This document shows, one piece after another, positions 1 to 13,500 of a stretch of 64,000 bases of DNA (within the stretch, counting starts at the first letter, position 1; every line of letters begins with the position of its first letter). This stretch comes from Alviniconcha marisindica (taxonomy: Eukaryota; Mollusca; Gastropoda; Provannidae): contig JABMCL010002049.1 of assembly GCA_018857735.1 (NCBI GenBank), forward strand, positions 2,287,001 through 2,351,000, given 5' to 3'. The position numbers and the translations under genes were made by a program. The notes beneath the pieces were generated by a model. That model did no database searches. It was not told the DNA's origin and saw nothing but the letters and a program-made list of their open reading frames with translations.

Positions 1-342
1 ATTTTGCAGTTCAATCTTTCCAATGCTCCTATAGCCTTGAAATAAGGCAAAGGTCACAAAAGGAGGTACAAAAGTGTAATTCAATGGTGGTACCCTCATG
101 CGAAGTTTGAAAGACCTCACTGAGTCTCTGAGAAAAAGTGTTTGTCATGGATGGCCTCACATGTAACACAGACTTGCATGATTTTTGTTGTTGTTGTTGT
201 TAGTCAGCAACAGATATTTTTCATAATCTGAAACAGACAGAGGCCTAGAGTGCTTGTGTAGAGTTAACAAAGAAAGGGAGTCAATTAGTGCTTGAAAGCT
301 GTTACATGAACACAACCAAAAAGACTTGAACTGCCTACGCTA

Positions 343-485
343 ACTCTCACCTGGCATGTGAGTGGAGGGGGAGATTATGTACCTTGTATTTACTCGCATG
401 CCAGATGGGAGTTACTGTAGGGAATTTGGGTCTTTGATGTTGTGTTTGTGTGACATCTTTCAAGTGTGAATTAACTCCCTTTGTT
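343..485 (+). repeat. Dispersed repeat with internal palindrome, copy a
   Basis: The block runs from an AACTCTCACCTGGCATGTGAGT-like arm through ATGTACCTTGTATTTACTCGC to GTGTGACATCTTTCAAGTGTG and AATTAACTCCCTT. The two ACTC.CATGCCAG arms at about 345-365 and 390-412 are inverted relative to each other. Similar sequence recurs at 38221-38530 (two tandem copies) and inverted at about 25983-26033, which makes it a repeat family rather than gene sequence. It lies in a FTSJ3 intron. Confidence 0.5.
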
Positions 486-518
486 TACCAATATCTTTTC
501 AGTCGAAAATATCTTCAC

Positions 519-3500
519 CTTTGTTGCTTCTCAGGGTGCATGAGGTTGAGCAGTCGATTGGGTTCATCCTGGACATCCTTGAAGACATGCTTTGGATCCA
601 GAAACTTGGGGTCCAGCCTGTCAGGGGCCAGAAAGTATTCGCACACAACAAAGATCTCCGCTGACTCGTGACGGGATGCCTGTGGCTTGGTGGCCCACAC
701 CTTCTTGAACAGCTGCCGGAAAACCCAGTCGAGGGCAAAGTAGTCTTTGGAGCGGAAGACTTTGGTGACGAACCAGCCGCCTTTCCGCAAAAACTCTGTT
801 GCCAGCTTCAGCGCATATAGTGTCAGCTCCGCTGAAAAAATTAAATCACACAAATGTTGATTGTGATGGGGGTAGTGGCGGTGGGTGCATTTTCCTCCAA
901 TATGACTATTACGGAGGAAGGTTCGATGAATCATTCCTTGACTGTTCCCACCCTCACTACACACACCCTTTTTTCTTCTTCTTCAAAGAATGGAAATCAG
1001 CTCAAGCACATCAATTCCACTCTTTAGGCCTAGGATCAGTTCCCAGTGGAATTTCACAGATGAATGCTCTGATGATTCTAAAAAAGAAGAAAGGTACTCT
1101 TGTTCCTGTTTTGAAAATTGAATAAAGAGAACTGGTTTGTTTGAATGACAATTAACTGACCAATGAAAACTTTTTTCATAAAGTACCCCATCCCCACAGC
1201 CATGGTAATCGAATTGTTAAGTGGCAGCTGAACATTTGCACTTGTAGATAAACTTCATAACACTGAAAGCATGAAGCTACATAGAAGGAGCGTACTTCCA
1301 GCACCACATGTCTGCAGCACTGACCTGATCCTATCAAATATTACTCAAATGATTCACAGACAGTTTAGTTTTTTGTCCGCTAAGTCATCATCAAAGCAAA
1401 CAGAGATATTTTGATGTTATGTTATGTTATGACCTCACTTTCATTAGTTTCAATCTCTCTCAAAAGACTTTATGTCAAGGCTGAAGTCCAGAGATTCACG
1501 CAGCAGAAGTACATGGCAAGCAACCTGAGTCTGCACAATTTTTTTACAGCACTTCTTTATGTGCAGTACACCCTGCCACTAAGGCATCTGCATTCTGTCT
1601 TCAAGGGTACAAGTCCTTAGTTAAAGTGAGGATACTAAACAAGGTTACCAAATCAGAGGTAGCAGAAAGAAGGCAATACCCCCCCCCCCCCAGCAACAAA
1701 CTACCAAAACAACTTACACTGGTTGTAGGCATCGTGATTCCAGTTCTTGCCAACGTTGGGAGCTCCATCGTTGAGAACGCAGTCTGCCTGCCATGTCTGA
1801 AGTGCCTTCTTTAACGACTGCAATGCAAAGGCAATTAGATGATTAGTAACTGGAATTTAACATCCTGTAAACCACACAGGGTCAGCACAGGATGATTGAG
1901 TTGGTTAATTAGTAACTGGATTTTAATATTGTGTAAACCACACAGGGTGATCAAGTTGGTTAATTAGTAATTGGATTTTAAGGTGATCAAGTTAATATTT
2001 TTTATATATAAGGAACTGGATTTTAACATCCAATTAACCGCAGAGGGTGATCAAGTTAGTTAATCAGTAATTGGATTTTAATGTCCTGTCAATGTCATTA
2101 GTGTCAACCACACACTGGGTCACCTCAGGATGACAAAACTCGTCAAATTACACACATTTCAAAAACTCTTCCCATATAATTATATGTGCACTGAGTTGAC
2201 TGACTTCCTATTTTTCAGTTTCTGGTTCTGTTGTTACTTTAACTTACCTCAAGCTGAGTTAGACCATTAGGTAGACCACAAGTGAAACTTACCTGTCTAC
2301 ATTTGTCTGTGGTGATGTCCTCTTGCAGAGAAATGCATCTATCAACAGGTCTGATAGACACCAGATCCACACCTAAAATGAAAAAAACATATAATAGCTT
2401 GAAACAAAACCTCAAAACAGCACACACCCCCTTTCCACCTATCTCTCTACCCCTTGCTTCTTCTCCCACTCCCAGTCTGTGCCTCATATAAAATTCACCA
2501 GTGTCACATAGAAGATGTCATTGCTCAGCCTATTAATTTTAAATTTTAAATAGACACATACATCTTCCAATGCCTAATGGCTTTCATGGCATGGAATTCA
2601 TAATGTTTATAAGTTCATGCCAATACTCATACTGCATACATATGTTATGATCCAGAACAGTACGTACCCACGATGAGACTGGACACGGGTGTGTTTTCTG
2701 CAACAACTTGCATCCATCCTCCTGGGGCGGCACAGAGGTCGATGACGACCCGGGCCTGGTTCAAGAAACTGAACTTCTTGTTCAGCTGAATCAGCTTGAA
2801 GGCAGCTCTGGACCTGTAACCTGCACAGTACATTTTACTTTCTCAGGCTATGTGGACACTGTCAGTGTATGCACATTAACACTGCACTTAAATTATACGT
2901 GTCATGCAACTTGCAGTATCTGTCATAATCTGACAGCCATTTATATATATATATATATGTAACAGAAGCAACTGCTCAGAACTGTGTACACTAAATTACA
3001 TTCAAAATTATGTATAAAGTTCCCAGTACAACCAGTCATGATTATAATTCATAAATTGTCAGGTGTGTACCACATTCTGCTGATACTGAAAATTGTGTTA
3101 ATTTATTATTCCAAACTACATGGACCATGTTGTGTACTAAACTATTACGTAGCCCAAACTGCCAAAGGACAACAGATAATACTCCATGTCAATGTCACAT
3201 TCTGTTTTAGTTTCAAGGACAATCAGTCATGCACCTAAAAGTAAAACCCTACTTCCCTTTAGTCATAGAAGTTTAGTTGAGCTCTAAAAAATCAGCCACA
3301 AGAATGTCTTTTTTCACTTTGGGAGAAACAGTCTTCACTCTTTAGGCTATTCTTGGCCATTGGAAGAATTTCTGTAAGATTCTGTTGTGACTGAAGCCAG
3401 TAATGAAGGAAGTGCTCACTTGGACTACACCTAACATTAATTAGTCACAATGTATTAAAAAGTTAGATCAGAATTCCCTTGGGCCAGTACACAAGGATGC

Positions 3501-5497
3501 AGTTACTGAGTTAGAAAAAGAAAACACACACTCACATACTGACATAGTCATAACACACACAAAACAAATGACACTGGTGACCAACTTATTTTTTTTAAAT
3601 CATTAATTATTAAATGAATTTACATTTTTAGTTGCATTGGACAACCAAAATATTCCCCACTTTCAAAGCTGACTACAATTGCAAGAGTCAAGAGAGCTCA
3701 GCAAAGACCAGCAGACTCATACAGTCACACCTGGGGGAACCGCAGTAAGTAAGTTGGTGTTTTACGCCCAGTCAGCTGGTGTGGTTATATCAGGGTGATA
3801 CACATCTGACATTATATATTAATTTTTAATAGTGTGTACATGTTAAAATTGGTATATATACAGTCTTAAAACCATGCTTAAAAGGTGAATAACACACAAA
3901 CATAACTAAAAATGATCTCAAATTTAGATTTTTCCAAAAATATTAACTTCTTTCAAAATGTTAAACATCTTCTCAGGCGAAATATCCTGAAACAACATAC
4001 GCAGTGATTTAGCTGTAAAGTGGCTCTCTCATGTCAATAAAATCCGAACAAGTAAGTAAAATATGTTCTATGACTATGGTTAAATGTTTATCACATCCGA
4101 TGCACATTGGCGGTTCCTCACCCTTCAATAAAAAGGAATGAGTAATAAAAGAATGGCCAATGTGCAATCGGGCCATCACAGTCTCTTCTTTTCTGTTTGT
4201 CCGAGGACAAACAATACATTCTTTTAAGTTATTTAACACTGGGAATATCTTAATCCTTATGTAATTTATTTTCCTGGAACTCATCCCACTCAGACTGCCA
4301 CAGTTCTGATACATATTTATTTGTGTGTGATTTTAGGTTGGAGAATGGGATGAGCTGGGAACCACAGGATATAATGCAATGTATGGCAATCTATCAAGAG
4401 GCACCTCAAAGTCAAACAGCAGATGCCCCAGAGATTGGATCACCAAATTAATCTTGCACATTATTTCCCCCCAAATCTGACACCAGCAGTCAGCATGGGT
4501 CTACAGATGTGCCAGCAAGCAAGCATGATAAATTAATTGTAAACCAGAGAGAGAGAGACACAGAGAGAGAGAAGGGGGTGAGAGAGACTGTAAGAGTTGA
4601 AGAAACAGACAGAAAGCATGACAGAGAGAGTGTACACATCACAGAAGTGGCAGTAAACATCAGAAGTGTGAATGATAACTGACAAGATTCACATTATACA
4701 CACACACTCTACTGGAAATGGAATGTCATGCTACTGGGTAGTGGGTGTCACTTTACTATAGTTTACATTTACAGTTTATGGAATGTTGTGCTGGTGGGTG
4801 TGACTTTTCAGTTTTCTGGACTCTCCGTGCTGGCCTGGTGCTTATGGGCCTGTAACTAGTGTAAGTGTTAGTCACTAAAGCAGGAAGAAACTTGTGTAAC
4901 TTGTGTAAGGGCAAATGACTTGAATCAACAAATGGCTTTCCTCAACTGGCTCAAGACGTGTACAGCCAGTCACTTGTTCAAATAATAGCGCTATAGTTGC
5001 TATTGTGAAGCATTTAGGGCTCATCTCGTGATGAGGCGCTCAACAAGAGTTCATATAATTTTGAAAAAAGATTAAATAAATAAATAAGACATTTGAAACA
5101 AACAGTCCAAGCCTCCTCCTTCATCCCCTCAAACCTCAATTCCAAATCAAATCTCTTTCCCGCCACACACAGCTGCACTCCCGGTCTGTTAGTGTTACTG
5201 TTATTAATGTCAATAACGGTTTTAAAATACTAACCACTATTGATACTGATACTGTGATAGATCTATACAGTAATACTGATACTGTGATACACTGATAGTG
5301 ATTATGATACAGTGACAGGAAGACGAACACTCTTGGTCGCTCAACAGAGGAAGCAAAGCAAACTTGTACCCATTTACTTCCAGTTTACACAGCCCCTTAA
5401 ATAAATTATAAAAAAATACGGTTCTCTTACCTGTTTCCTTGGCAAGCTGGTAAAATTTATCTTTTCTGGACTTTCCAACCTTAGCTTTTTTCCCCAT
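519..5497 (-). CDS. FTSJ3: FTSJ3-like pre-rRNA 2'-O-methyltransferase, N-terminal part (3' end off window)
   Basis: FTSJ3 (yeast Spb1) is a nucleolar SAM-dependent RNA methyltransferase needed for pre-rRNA processing and large-subunit maturation. Five coding exons are visible on the minus strand: 5431-5497, 2668-2820, 2293-2372, 1718-1817 and 519-831. All have GT-AG borders and the phases join without a break (713 nt, about 237 residues). The start is ATG at 5497, and the protein begins [20 protein letters not shown] as in the family. The RrmJ/FtsJ fold shows the SAM loop DLCAAPGGW at about residues 50-58, then [28 protein letters not shown] and [12 protein letters not shown]; these segments hold the K-D-K-E catalytic residues known for FtsJ enzymes. 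The last exon ends at AG before GTGAAG; reading through the donor gives an immediate TGA. The acidic and lysine-rich Spb1 C-terminal domain must lie left of base 1. The gene is head-to-head with EIF3C. Confidence 0.92.
1850..2100 (+). repeat. Degenerate ~60-bp tandem repeat in a FTSJ3 intron
   Basis: About four imperfect copies of TTAATTAGTAACTGGATTTTAA followed by a variable tract containing CCTGTAAACCACACAGGGTGATCAAG lie just upstream (gene sense) of the exon at 1718-1817. The unit shares the ACCACACAGGGTCA core with scattered copies elsewhere in the window. Confidence 0.5.
3735..3800 (+). repeat. Dispersed repeat fragment (GTTTTACGCCCAGTCA family)
   Basis: GTAAGTAAGTTGGTGTTTTACGCCCAGTCAGCTGGTGTGG and then ATATCAGGGTGAT recur at 11965-12024, and a reverse-complement piece is at 46580-46612. 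I recall this kind of sequence as common in gastropod genomes. No coding capacity is seen. Confidence 0.4.
3960..4440 (-). mobile_element. Non-LTR retrotransposon remnant (C-terminal polyprotein tail)
   Basis: The minus strand encodes a decayed C-terminal LINE segment. Recognisable motifs in order are a W-S-E-W-D-E-F segment, then [17 protein letters not shown], then a Cys-rich tail with C-x2-C ... H ... C ([22 protein letters not shown]). This RLRIGH...THSFLL...C..C....H.L..C pattern is typical of the region after the RNase H domain in I/Jockey-like elements. Frames are broken upstream of 4320, so it is a 5'-truncated dead copy inside a FTSJ3 intron. The clade is uncertain. Confidence 0.72.
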
Positions 5498-5589
5498 CGT
5501 GGACTTCTTGTTGAGACTTCCACACGTGCGTGCTCTGTTGGTGACGTGCTTATTTTTGTGTAGCTTAGAAAAATACTGGATTTAGCTAC

Positions 5590-5845
5590 AGCTTGAAATT
5601 GTTCCGAAGACCTCAGCAGTTGTGTAGCAGGCACAGAAATGAACAGATAAATAATTATTTAAGCTAGTCTAAGCTAGAGTTAACTTGTAATAAATACAAA
5701 GTATATTTAAATTTTTTATTTTATTTCTAATTGTCTTAAAACATATCCAGCTTTCTTAGGTATTATACACTTCCGGTTTGACTACACATAATTTTATGAC
5801 GTATGTCCTCCATGCGGGTAGACACGGGCTTTTAGAGGAGGTAAT
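5590..5845. promoter_or_regulatory. Probable bidirectional promoter, FTSJ3 / EIF3C
   Basis: FTSJ3 starts at 5497 on the minus strand, and EIF3C runs to the right with a 3' splice site just before its ATG (TTTCCAG at about 7488-7494). The EIF3C transcription start must therefore be upstream of that intron. An ETS/GABP-type ACTTCCGG lies at 5769-5776. A candidate 5' UTR donor, GAGGAG followed by GTAATTTG, lies near 5836-5845. This layout would give both genes one short shared promoter. It is inferred; no transcript evidence is available. Confidence 0.35.
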
Positions 5846-5925
5846 TTGATTAATTGTCTTGTTTTTCATAAAACGTGATATAAGCTGCGTTAGTTAGTTA
5901 GTTATTTCTTTTTTATGTTTTCTTG

Positions 5926-6129
5926 TCAAACTATGTCTCTTTCTGGAGCGTTTGTACGAACAGGAATGCTTAGAAATGCATTTTTTACGGACAAATAATC
6001 ACCATACGGCCAGCTGCACTTGAAGTCGGGAGTTTCGCCAGTGCCGGTGTAGTTTGCATCATATTCTCGTCTTTCAGTTACACAGTTGCAGGAAATATCC
6101 ACACTTAGCTGATACACCGTTGCTGACAT
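5926..6129 (-). other. Unassigned small ORF, 67 aa, of uncertain reality
   Basis: An ATG at 6129 opens a 67-residue frame on the minus strand, preceded 12 bases upstream by a good 3' splice site (TTTTTTCTTTCAG). The protein has three cysteines (CNC, KCSW) and ordinary composition with no low-complexity sequence, unlike most chance ORFs here. I do not recognise it. It would lie inside the proposed 5' UTR intron of EIF3C on the opposite strand. It could be an exon of an unknown gene, a decayed element fragment, or chance. Confidence 0.2.
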
Positions 6130-6624
6130 TTGTGAGTGCTGCTGAAAGAAAAAATCAAATAAGGATAGAGCTATAGCCGAACCGATGTCCCAAAACCTCG
6201 AAATGTCGAATACTCGGAATAGGCTACCGGCTCTACCTCCCAACACTGAATGTCAGAATGAGAAGCTTGATCTCGACTTCGTTTTGCCTGCTGGCCATTC
6301 TTGATAGTGCTTTCCCAAGTTTTTTAACATATCTGCAGTATTGACTAATTGATTCTTCTGCTTGGCCCATCCAAGACTTGTCCCATCCCAGTCAGCATCC
6401 CTTTGTATCTTTCACGGCTTCGTGGATTGTGGGGATCATTGATAGGTAGGTAGTGTTGCTTAATGTCCTCAGATGTCAGTTGACATATTAGGGACAAGCT
6501 GAGACCAATGCCGAAGCATGGTTCAATATAGCTTTACGTCCACGGAAACCAGAAGGCTCGTTAGGACGGACAGCCCAGGACGGCCACCTCGACTCTCACA
6601 CAGCTCCTGAACTATGGGATCATT

Positions 6625-7092
6625 GATTGATTGATGATTGCTTATATAGTGCTATTCTCCGCTCTCTTGAGCAGACTCACTGCGCATGCATGTGGTTCTA
6701 CATGAGTGACTAGCTTTTTAAATATTTACCGAAGTGATGTACTTACAGTTACAGCGCTGGCATGGCTGGTGCCACATGAAACTGCAGCCATCTCAGCGCA
6801 AGTTCTGTGTACACCATACAACCATGCACTATGTCACTTCATTCCAAGTGACATATGTAAGGTGTATGCATGTTTAGCTGTAACCTGCCACCTGCACTTT
6901 TGACAGAATGACTGGGATCTTTTACGTGCTACTGCGGTAACACGGGGGTGGAACAGATACCGAAATAAGAGTCAGCACAGAAAGTCGACCCTGGTAAAGA
7001 ACATTCTCCCTCTGCTCCTGCAGGGATTCGAACCCGCAACCTTTCAATCACGAGTCTGGCGCTCTAACCATTTAGCTATCCCTGCCCCCATG
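6625..7092 (-). mobile_element. tRNA-derived SINE, near full length
   Basis: Read on the minus strand, the element starts with a tRNA-like head (GGCAGGGATAGCTAAATGG ... GGTTGCGGGTTCGAATCCC, A and B boxes present). It continues with a body containing a GGTCGACTTTCTGTGCTGAC-like stretch and a CAGTAGCACGTAAAAGATCC-like stretch, and ends with TATATAAGCAATCATCAATC. It matches the plus-strand copy at 24372-24836 along its whole length. The imperfect tRNA stems and long body make it a SINE, not a tRNA gene. It lies upstream of EIF3C. Confidence 0.8.
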
Positions 7093-7518
7093 ACAAGTAT
7101 AACAATACATAACTAACAAGTAACTGACAGCCCCCCCCCCCCCCCCTTTTATTTTTTATTTTATTACTGTAATTACAGAAAAAAACAGCTAAATAGTGCC
7201 ATCCTCATTTTTCTATTGGTGCTTAGTTATATATATGAATACCAAAATAGGGGATTACCAATGCATCACTGACCATCGCATCATGGGACTTTGAAAGGTC
7301 ATTATATATGGCCTGTTACAGTGTTAGAAGCCTTTTGTTCTTTGTCATCCACTAAATCCTAGTGCAGTCAACTTTTCCAGTTAGAACTAGGAGATTATGC
7401 TACACTTATTGACGTAGTTAGTGTATTTGTTGCAAATCAAGTTTATTGTCATGTATTATGACATACATGCATACGTGTGTGTGCTTTTGTTTCCAGATTC
7501 TAGAAACATAGAGCGAAG

Positions 7519-10500
7519 ATGTCAAGGTTTTTCCAAGCAGGGTCAGACTCTGAGACAGAGTCTGAAAGTGAGGATGAGATTCTGCCCCAGCGCCCGGCTA
7601 TTCCAGCCAGGTACTTTGTACATTTGTAGAATAGAGCAGATTTTTGTGTGTGTTGCTTAAACTATTTTTTTCACCTTTTAAATTTTAAGTTTTTTTAAAG
7701 CATGACTTGGAAATATTACAAGTATAAATATCTGACATGGGACTCTTAACACACGTTTTGCTTTTGCTCCATTGTTTTGACTTGAGACAATAAGGTACCA
7801 AAAGAGAAAATGTAATGATAATGCTAGTACTACTACTAGTAGGTTTTATTTGGGGGCCCTGTCACATTGTTCTTCTTATAATTAATACATTTGTAATAAT
7901 CAGGAAGTTAGAGATGACAGACCTTGTGAGTGTGAAGGGGTTAATTAATCAGATTAGATAAAGAGTTGACATGCCGTGTCAAATCATACTTTGGTAGATT
8001 CTTCAGAGACTATGGGTTTTGTATGTAATCAGATTAGATAAAGAGTTGACATGCCATGTCAAATCATACTTTGGTAGATTCTTCAGAGACTATGGGTTTT
8101 GTATGTGAGAGTGACCCTCCCAGCAAGACTCTGATCAGTCTGAAGAATCTGTGATGTGACAGGCTTGTACACTCTACTGATGAACAAGATCTGCATTTCT
8201 GTCTCCAACTCTCCAAGTCTCCAACTCTCACATGATCTGACAGCCACTGTTATTTATGCCCCTTATACTTGGAAATAATCAAGATGCTGCATATTCTTTT
8301 ACTGTTATATGAGAGGACAGTCTGAATGTACAAGATATCTTTGTTGTGGTTTCAGGGCGTACCAGCTGAGTGATGATGAAGAAGATACCAGAAGAGTTGT
8401 GCGCAGTGAAAAAGATAAACGGTATGGAATAATACTAATAGTTAATACCTGCTTCCCCCCACTTTCCTTCCCAGCTGAAATGATGCTGTTAATTAAAGCT
8501 TCAATGAAACACACCTGCTATCAGTACTGTCAGTATTACATACACTGATACAGCCATTAGAACTATGTACAGTAATATTTTACCTTTCAGAAAATGATTT
8601 TAAAGACCTATATTATGCTATTGCTAAAGTTTTACTGGTAATTGTTGAATTAAAACGGTTTGTTTGTTTGTTTTCTTCTACTCTTTACTGTTCAGTTGTT
8701 ATTTTTTCAATCATTTAGACAACATTGTGAATTTTTGTGCACGTGTAATTTGTGTATGACTGTGTGTGCATCAACTGCATCAGTGCATGTGCTTTATGAG
8801 TGGATGTATATGTGCGTGCGTGCTCTGTTTGTGTCCCCAAAATGAGAGACTGCCCCGTTTTGATCATCTGATTTCTGGCTACTTTTCCAGCTATGATGAA
8901 TTGCGAAGCATTATCAAAACAATGCGCAATCACAAAAAGATCAAGGACATGGCCAGTGTTTTGACAGGTAAGGGGTTAAACGTGTTTGTTGCTAAGTTTT
9001 CCTCTTGGACAACATGATAGTGTCAGTCTGGAGCCAGTACCTGTAACCTTTAAGTGGGACCGATCCTGTGAAGTTTTTTCTAGCCTGTTAGTGTTACAAA
9101 GTGTTAGTTGTATTTTGTAGTTTATAGGCTGGCTTTGAGAATATTTGTTCAAACGTGGTGCTGTGAAGCATGCTTTATTTGGTGGGAAATCTGTATGTGC
9201 CATATAAAATTTCATTCATTCATGCTTAAATCATGACTGAATTAAAAACATGAGTGAATTTTAAAGACACACTTAAATCAGTATTTTAGAGCTACTATTG
9301 TACTACAGTTGTTAGAGCTTAGCATAGAATAGCAAAACAAACAATGACAAAATGGAACAAAGGTATTACCAAAGATTTTATGTTATTCAGGTGGGATGGA
9401 ATGAATGTATGAGAAAATGTAGTTTTGATACATACATGATGCAAAAGTTTTTTTGTTAGTCAGTCACATGATGACTCCTATTTGGTGGATTCTTACTTGT
9501 GGATCATGGTCAACAAGTAGCATGTTACAGTATTTTTAAAACTTGAAAACTTATACCCGTGAAAATGTGAACTGCATCCTGCAGGTGTTAGTATTTCATG
9601 AAAATTAAAGCGTTTACATACAGGTGTATAGATTATATACTGTATAAAAATGCAAACTGATACTGTGATAGTGCTGCTAAAAGCATGTACCTGACTACAG
9701 CAACTAACTGGCCCTGCCTGGGAAGGGTAGAGGTCTGCATGTTGGTTTGTCTGGGTCAAGACAAATTTGACATGTGTGTGTTGTTATAGCTGCATTTTTG
9801 ATGTGCAGATTTTGAGGGGCTGTGCAAATCATATGACAAGGCCAAGAAGGTGGTGGACAGGGAAGGCATCCCCAGGTTCTACCTCCGCTGTCTGGTGGAA
9901 CTCATGGATTTTATCAATGAGGTGATGGCTCTTTTTTAGCAATAGTTGATGATGAGGATGGTGATTGCTTTTATAAACGCACTGTTCTCTGCTTTTGAGC
10001 AAACTCTGCACTTTTGTCACATGTGATTCTAAATGGGTGACTGTAGCTTTTTTTAGCATGCTTTGAATATCCACCGAAGTGGTGTACTTACATTGCTGTT
10101 CGGTTGTTACATGGCTGGTGCCACATGAAACTGCTGTTGTCTTAGCATGATTTGTGTACACCATGCAACCATACACCATGACACATCACTTCATGCAAAG
10201 CCATATATGTCGATAGTTATACATCAGAGAGTCTAATACATCTGGAGCCTCTGCTGACTAGATACTGGTTTGCATGCAGTGTGTATGATTTTCAGTTTGT
10301 AACGGACAGTGTCAGATACACATTTTAACTAGCAAGCCTCTTTGTTATGTTACATCACTTTGTGGCTCAGATAATGTAAGTGTGCTTTGCACTGTTCAGG
10401 CTTGGGGCCAATCATCCAGTTTTGAAAAACAGGTTGAATATTTAGAGAGAGAGAGAGAAGAAAAAAGCTAATGCATCCAGTGTGTTTCTGATCCTCAAGT

Positions 10501-13500
10501 TCCTCTTCGTAAGTGTGCTGCCCAAATTGAAGAGTTTTAAGACTAAGTGCAGTCTTGGTTATTTTTATGTTTCTGTAATCCACTGAACTCTGACATGGTC
10601 TACAGATCTTTAACGTGTAGGTGTGACCTTTTTGCATACATGTGTGTATGGGGAGAATGTTGGTTTATACTACTATAGTCTCATCTAAAGGACTTTTATA
10701 GAGTCTGTGAGGGACTTTTGTAGAGTTTGCACAGAACTTAACTTGGGAGAAATCTTAGGGTGGGTACAAAGGGTAGCATGTAATGGTCACCCATGTGTGT
10801 GGTAACTATGTTTGGTCATGCTTAGCTTGGCTTTGGAGAACAGGCTCTCTCACTCTGTGCCATTCTCTCTCTTCTGCAAGGAGGCACAGTTTCTCCACCA
10901 TGTTCACTTTATGCATTACCAGTGCCTTTGCAAACCCCAGACCCAGTCACTTGTCTGGTCTTTCACAGTTTGAAAGTGGCAATCTTGTCTAAAAGTTGAG
11001 ATGAACCTTCCTTTTTCCCCACTACACTGTCTGTAACTGATGCAAGAGCACTTTGCCTCAAACAGGCAGTCATGAATAAGTGTGTGTGTAGATTTTGTGA
11101 GCAGGATCAAGTGGATGTGCATGCAACAAGAGTTTGCCCCTCCACTCCATTCCATGTTTTGTACCTGGCGGTGTCATTTTTACATCACTTTACTCTTCTT
11201 GTTGCAGTGCTGGGAAGATCGTGAATGGCGTGACAGCATCAGCAAGAACAACGCCAAGGGTCTGACAACGCTGCGTCAGAAGCTAAGAAAGTACTGCCGT
11301 GATTTTGAGACCGAGATGGCAAAATACCGGGAGGTTGGTGCAAAGTTTTTCATGTCATAAGATTTTGTTTGCAATCACTCACATGCAAACACACATGTGC
11401 ATACAGTGAGATCACACCCACAGACAAAAAGTGAGGTTGGTTGCTATAGACCTATGTTGCATGGACTTGATCTGAACTCGTGTCATGAACTCTTTCTCTC
11501 TCGCTCCACGCGCACACACACACATTGCACCACACACACACACACACACACATGAAAGCATAGCTCACACATTCCCACACAAGGGATGTGAAAAAAAGTA
11601 GCTCTCATACATACTCCTATTTGGTATTGATATCTGAATTTTTCTGAACATTTTGTGTTCTTTGTTGTAGAACCCAGATGAAGGTGATGAGGAAGAGGAG
11701 AAAGAAGAGAAGGATGAAGCAGGTATGCCATTGATAGGAATTATTGCACTGAGTAAAGCAAAAACATTAGCTTTGAAGACAGCCTTTTCTCTTTGGTGGG
11801 GTGGGCAGTATACAGCATTTGCTCTTGGTGTTGCCGGTGGGACGAATGAATTTAGTGGAGCCCCTGTTTCAAGCTGACCCTAGCCATCCAGCAAGTGAGG
11901 GGGGTGGGGAGGTGTCTTTAGTCAGTGGCTCTGTTGCATGAAAACGTGATGGGAAAAGTTCCAGAAAGTAAGTAAGTAAGTTGGAGTTTTACGCCCAGTC
12001 AACCGGTACGGTTACATCAGGGTGAAAGTTCCAGAAAAAGTGGTCTTAAAGGGTGAGGGCTTTCATCAGGGTGATGGCAGTTGCACTGGTCTTTCAATTT
12101 ATTGGTGTAGTCTTTCATTTGGTAGGTCTCCCATTGGGATCATTTTTCACCAGGATGACCGTCCTATATCACAGGGTAGTCTCATCAGGCTTGTCTCTCA
12201 TCAGGGTAGTCTTTCATCACTGTCTTTCATTTTGGGCGGTCTCATCAGGGTAGTATTCTGTCACGGTGGTCTCTCATCGGGTGGTCTCATCAGGATAGTC
12301 TCATCAGGGTTGTCTTTGATCGGGGGTTTAACTATCATCAAGAGTGTGCACTAATTACTTTCCTGTGGGTTTGCCACCAGCTCGATCTGAGGATTCTGAT
12401 GCTGCACCCACCAGAGAAGAGGAGAAGCCAATGAAGGCTGCCAAATTTGTGAGTACTCTTCCAGCTGTCTCTGTTCCTTTTGCTCTCTGCTGTAGCCTGC
12501 TCCTGTAATATTTCTGTTACTGTAATAGCTTGTTTCTGTAATGTTCTGTTTGCAATCTGCTTTGTCGTGAGAGGAGCTACGTATGATTTGTGTTGTTTAG
12601 GTACAAAGGATTTTTGTCCAGCAAAAGTGAACAATGGCAGTTTTGTTCAGTGCTTGTCATTTGGCAGTTTTAAGTTTAAAGGGCTGTTTTGAATTGGAAT
12701 TTTGCCACATTCTTCAACAGCGACAGTGATGTTTTTGTTAACATTACTTTTGAGTGTGATAGCAGTTGCCTAAAAGTAAGATTCTCTCACTTGGTTACGT
12801 CACTTGAATCCTCAGAATACATTTCATAAACACTTGAAAACAAAATATTTGGTAAGGTCTTTTTTTCTTTTTTCTTCTTTTTTAGCCTAAGAAAGTTGGA
12901 TTGCTTGTAGGGGGGGAAGTAGCATTATTTTTTATTTTTTTGCAGGTGAAGGACAGGGAGGATGACGAAGACAGCGATGACTTCTGGAACGCCAGCTCTG
13001 AGGAGGAGTCGTCAAGCTCTGATGATGACATCCCAGCTGTGGGCAAGCTGACGGCTGAGTATTTCTTGAAGTCAACAACAGAGCAAGAGGAGAAGAAAAA
13101 GAAGGAGAAGAAGAAGGAGAAGACCAAGAGAAGTGATAGAAAGGCCAAGGACGACGATGACTGGCAGGAGGTCAAGGGAGGGGCACCCCTCATTCTGGTA
13201 TGTCCTGTTTGCCATTTGCACTTGGAGGGGAGGGGGGGACATGCATCCGTCTATATGTGTGTGTGCTAAATGTTGTGTGTGTGTGAAAAAGGATCCGATC
13301 CAACATCTTGATGTTGAGAAAAAGTGACTGAGACAACGGCTTGGTGAAAGAGTTTGCTTCAATCAGGCCATTATAAAAGACTTTTAACCCACTTGGCCCC
13401 AGACCAGCCACTGCCCTTTTGCTACGAAATCCCATGCGAAGGGAAGTAACTGGGTCAAATGATCCCGGTATACAACTTTAAAAATCAGTAATAAATACCA

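Noticed and set aside
2645..5634. Separate small genes for each FTSJ3-like ORF
   Set aside because: The ORFs join through consistent GT-AG borders and phases into one FTSJ3 reading frame, so they are exons of a single gene.
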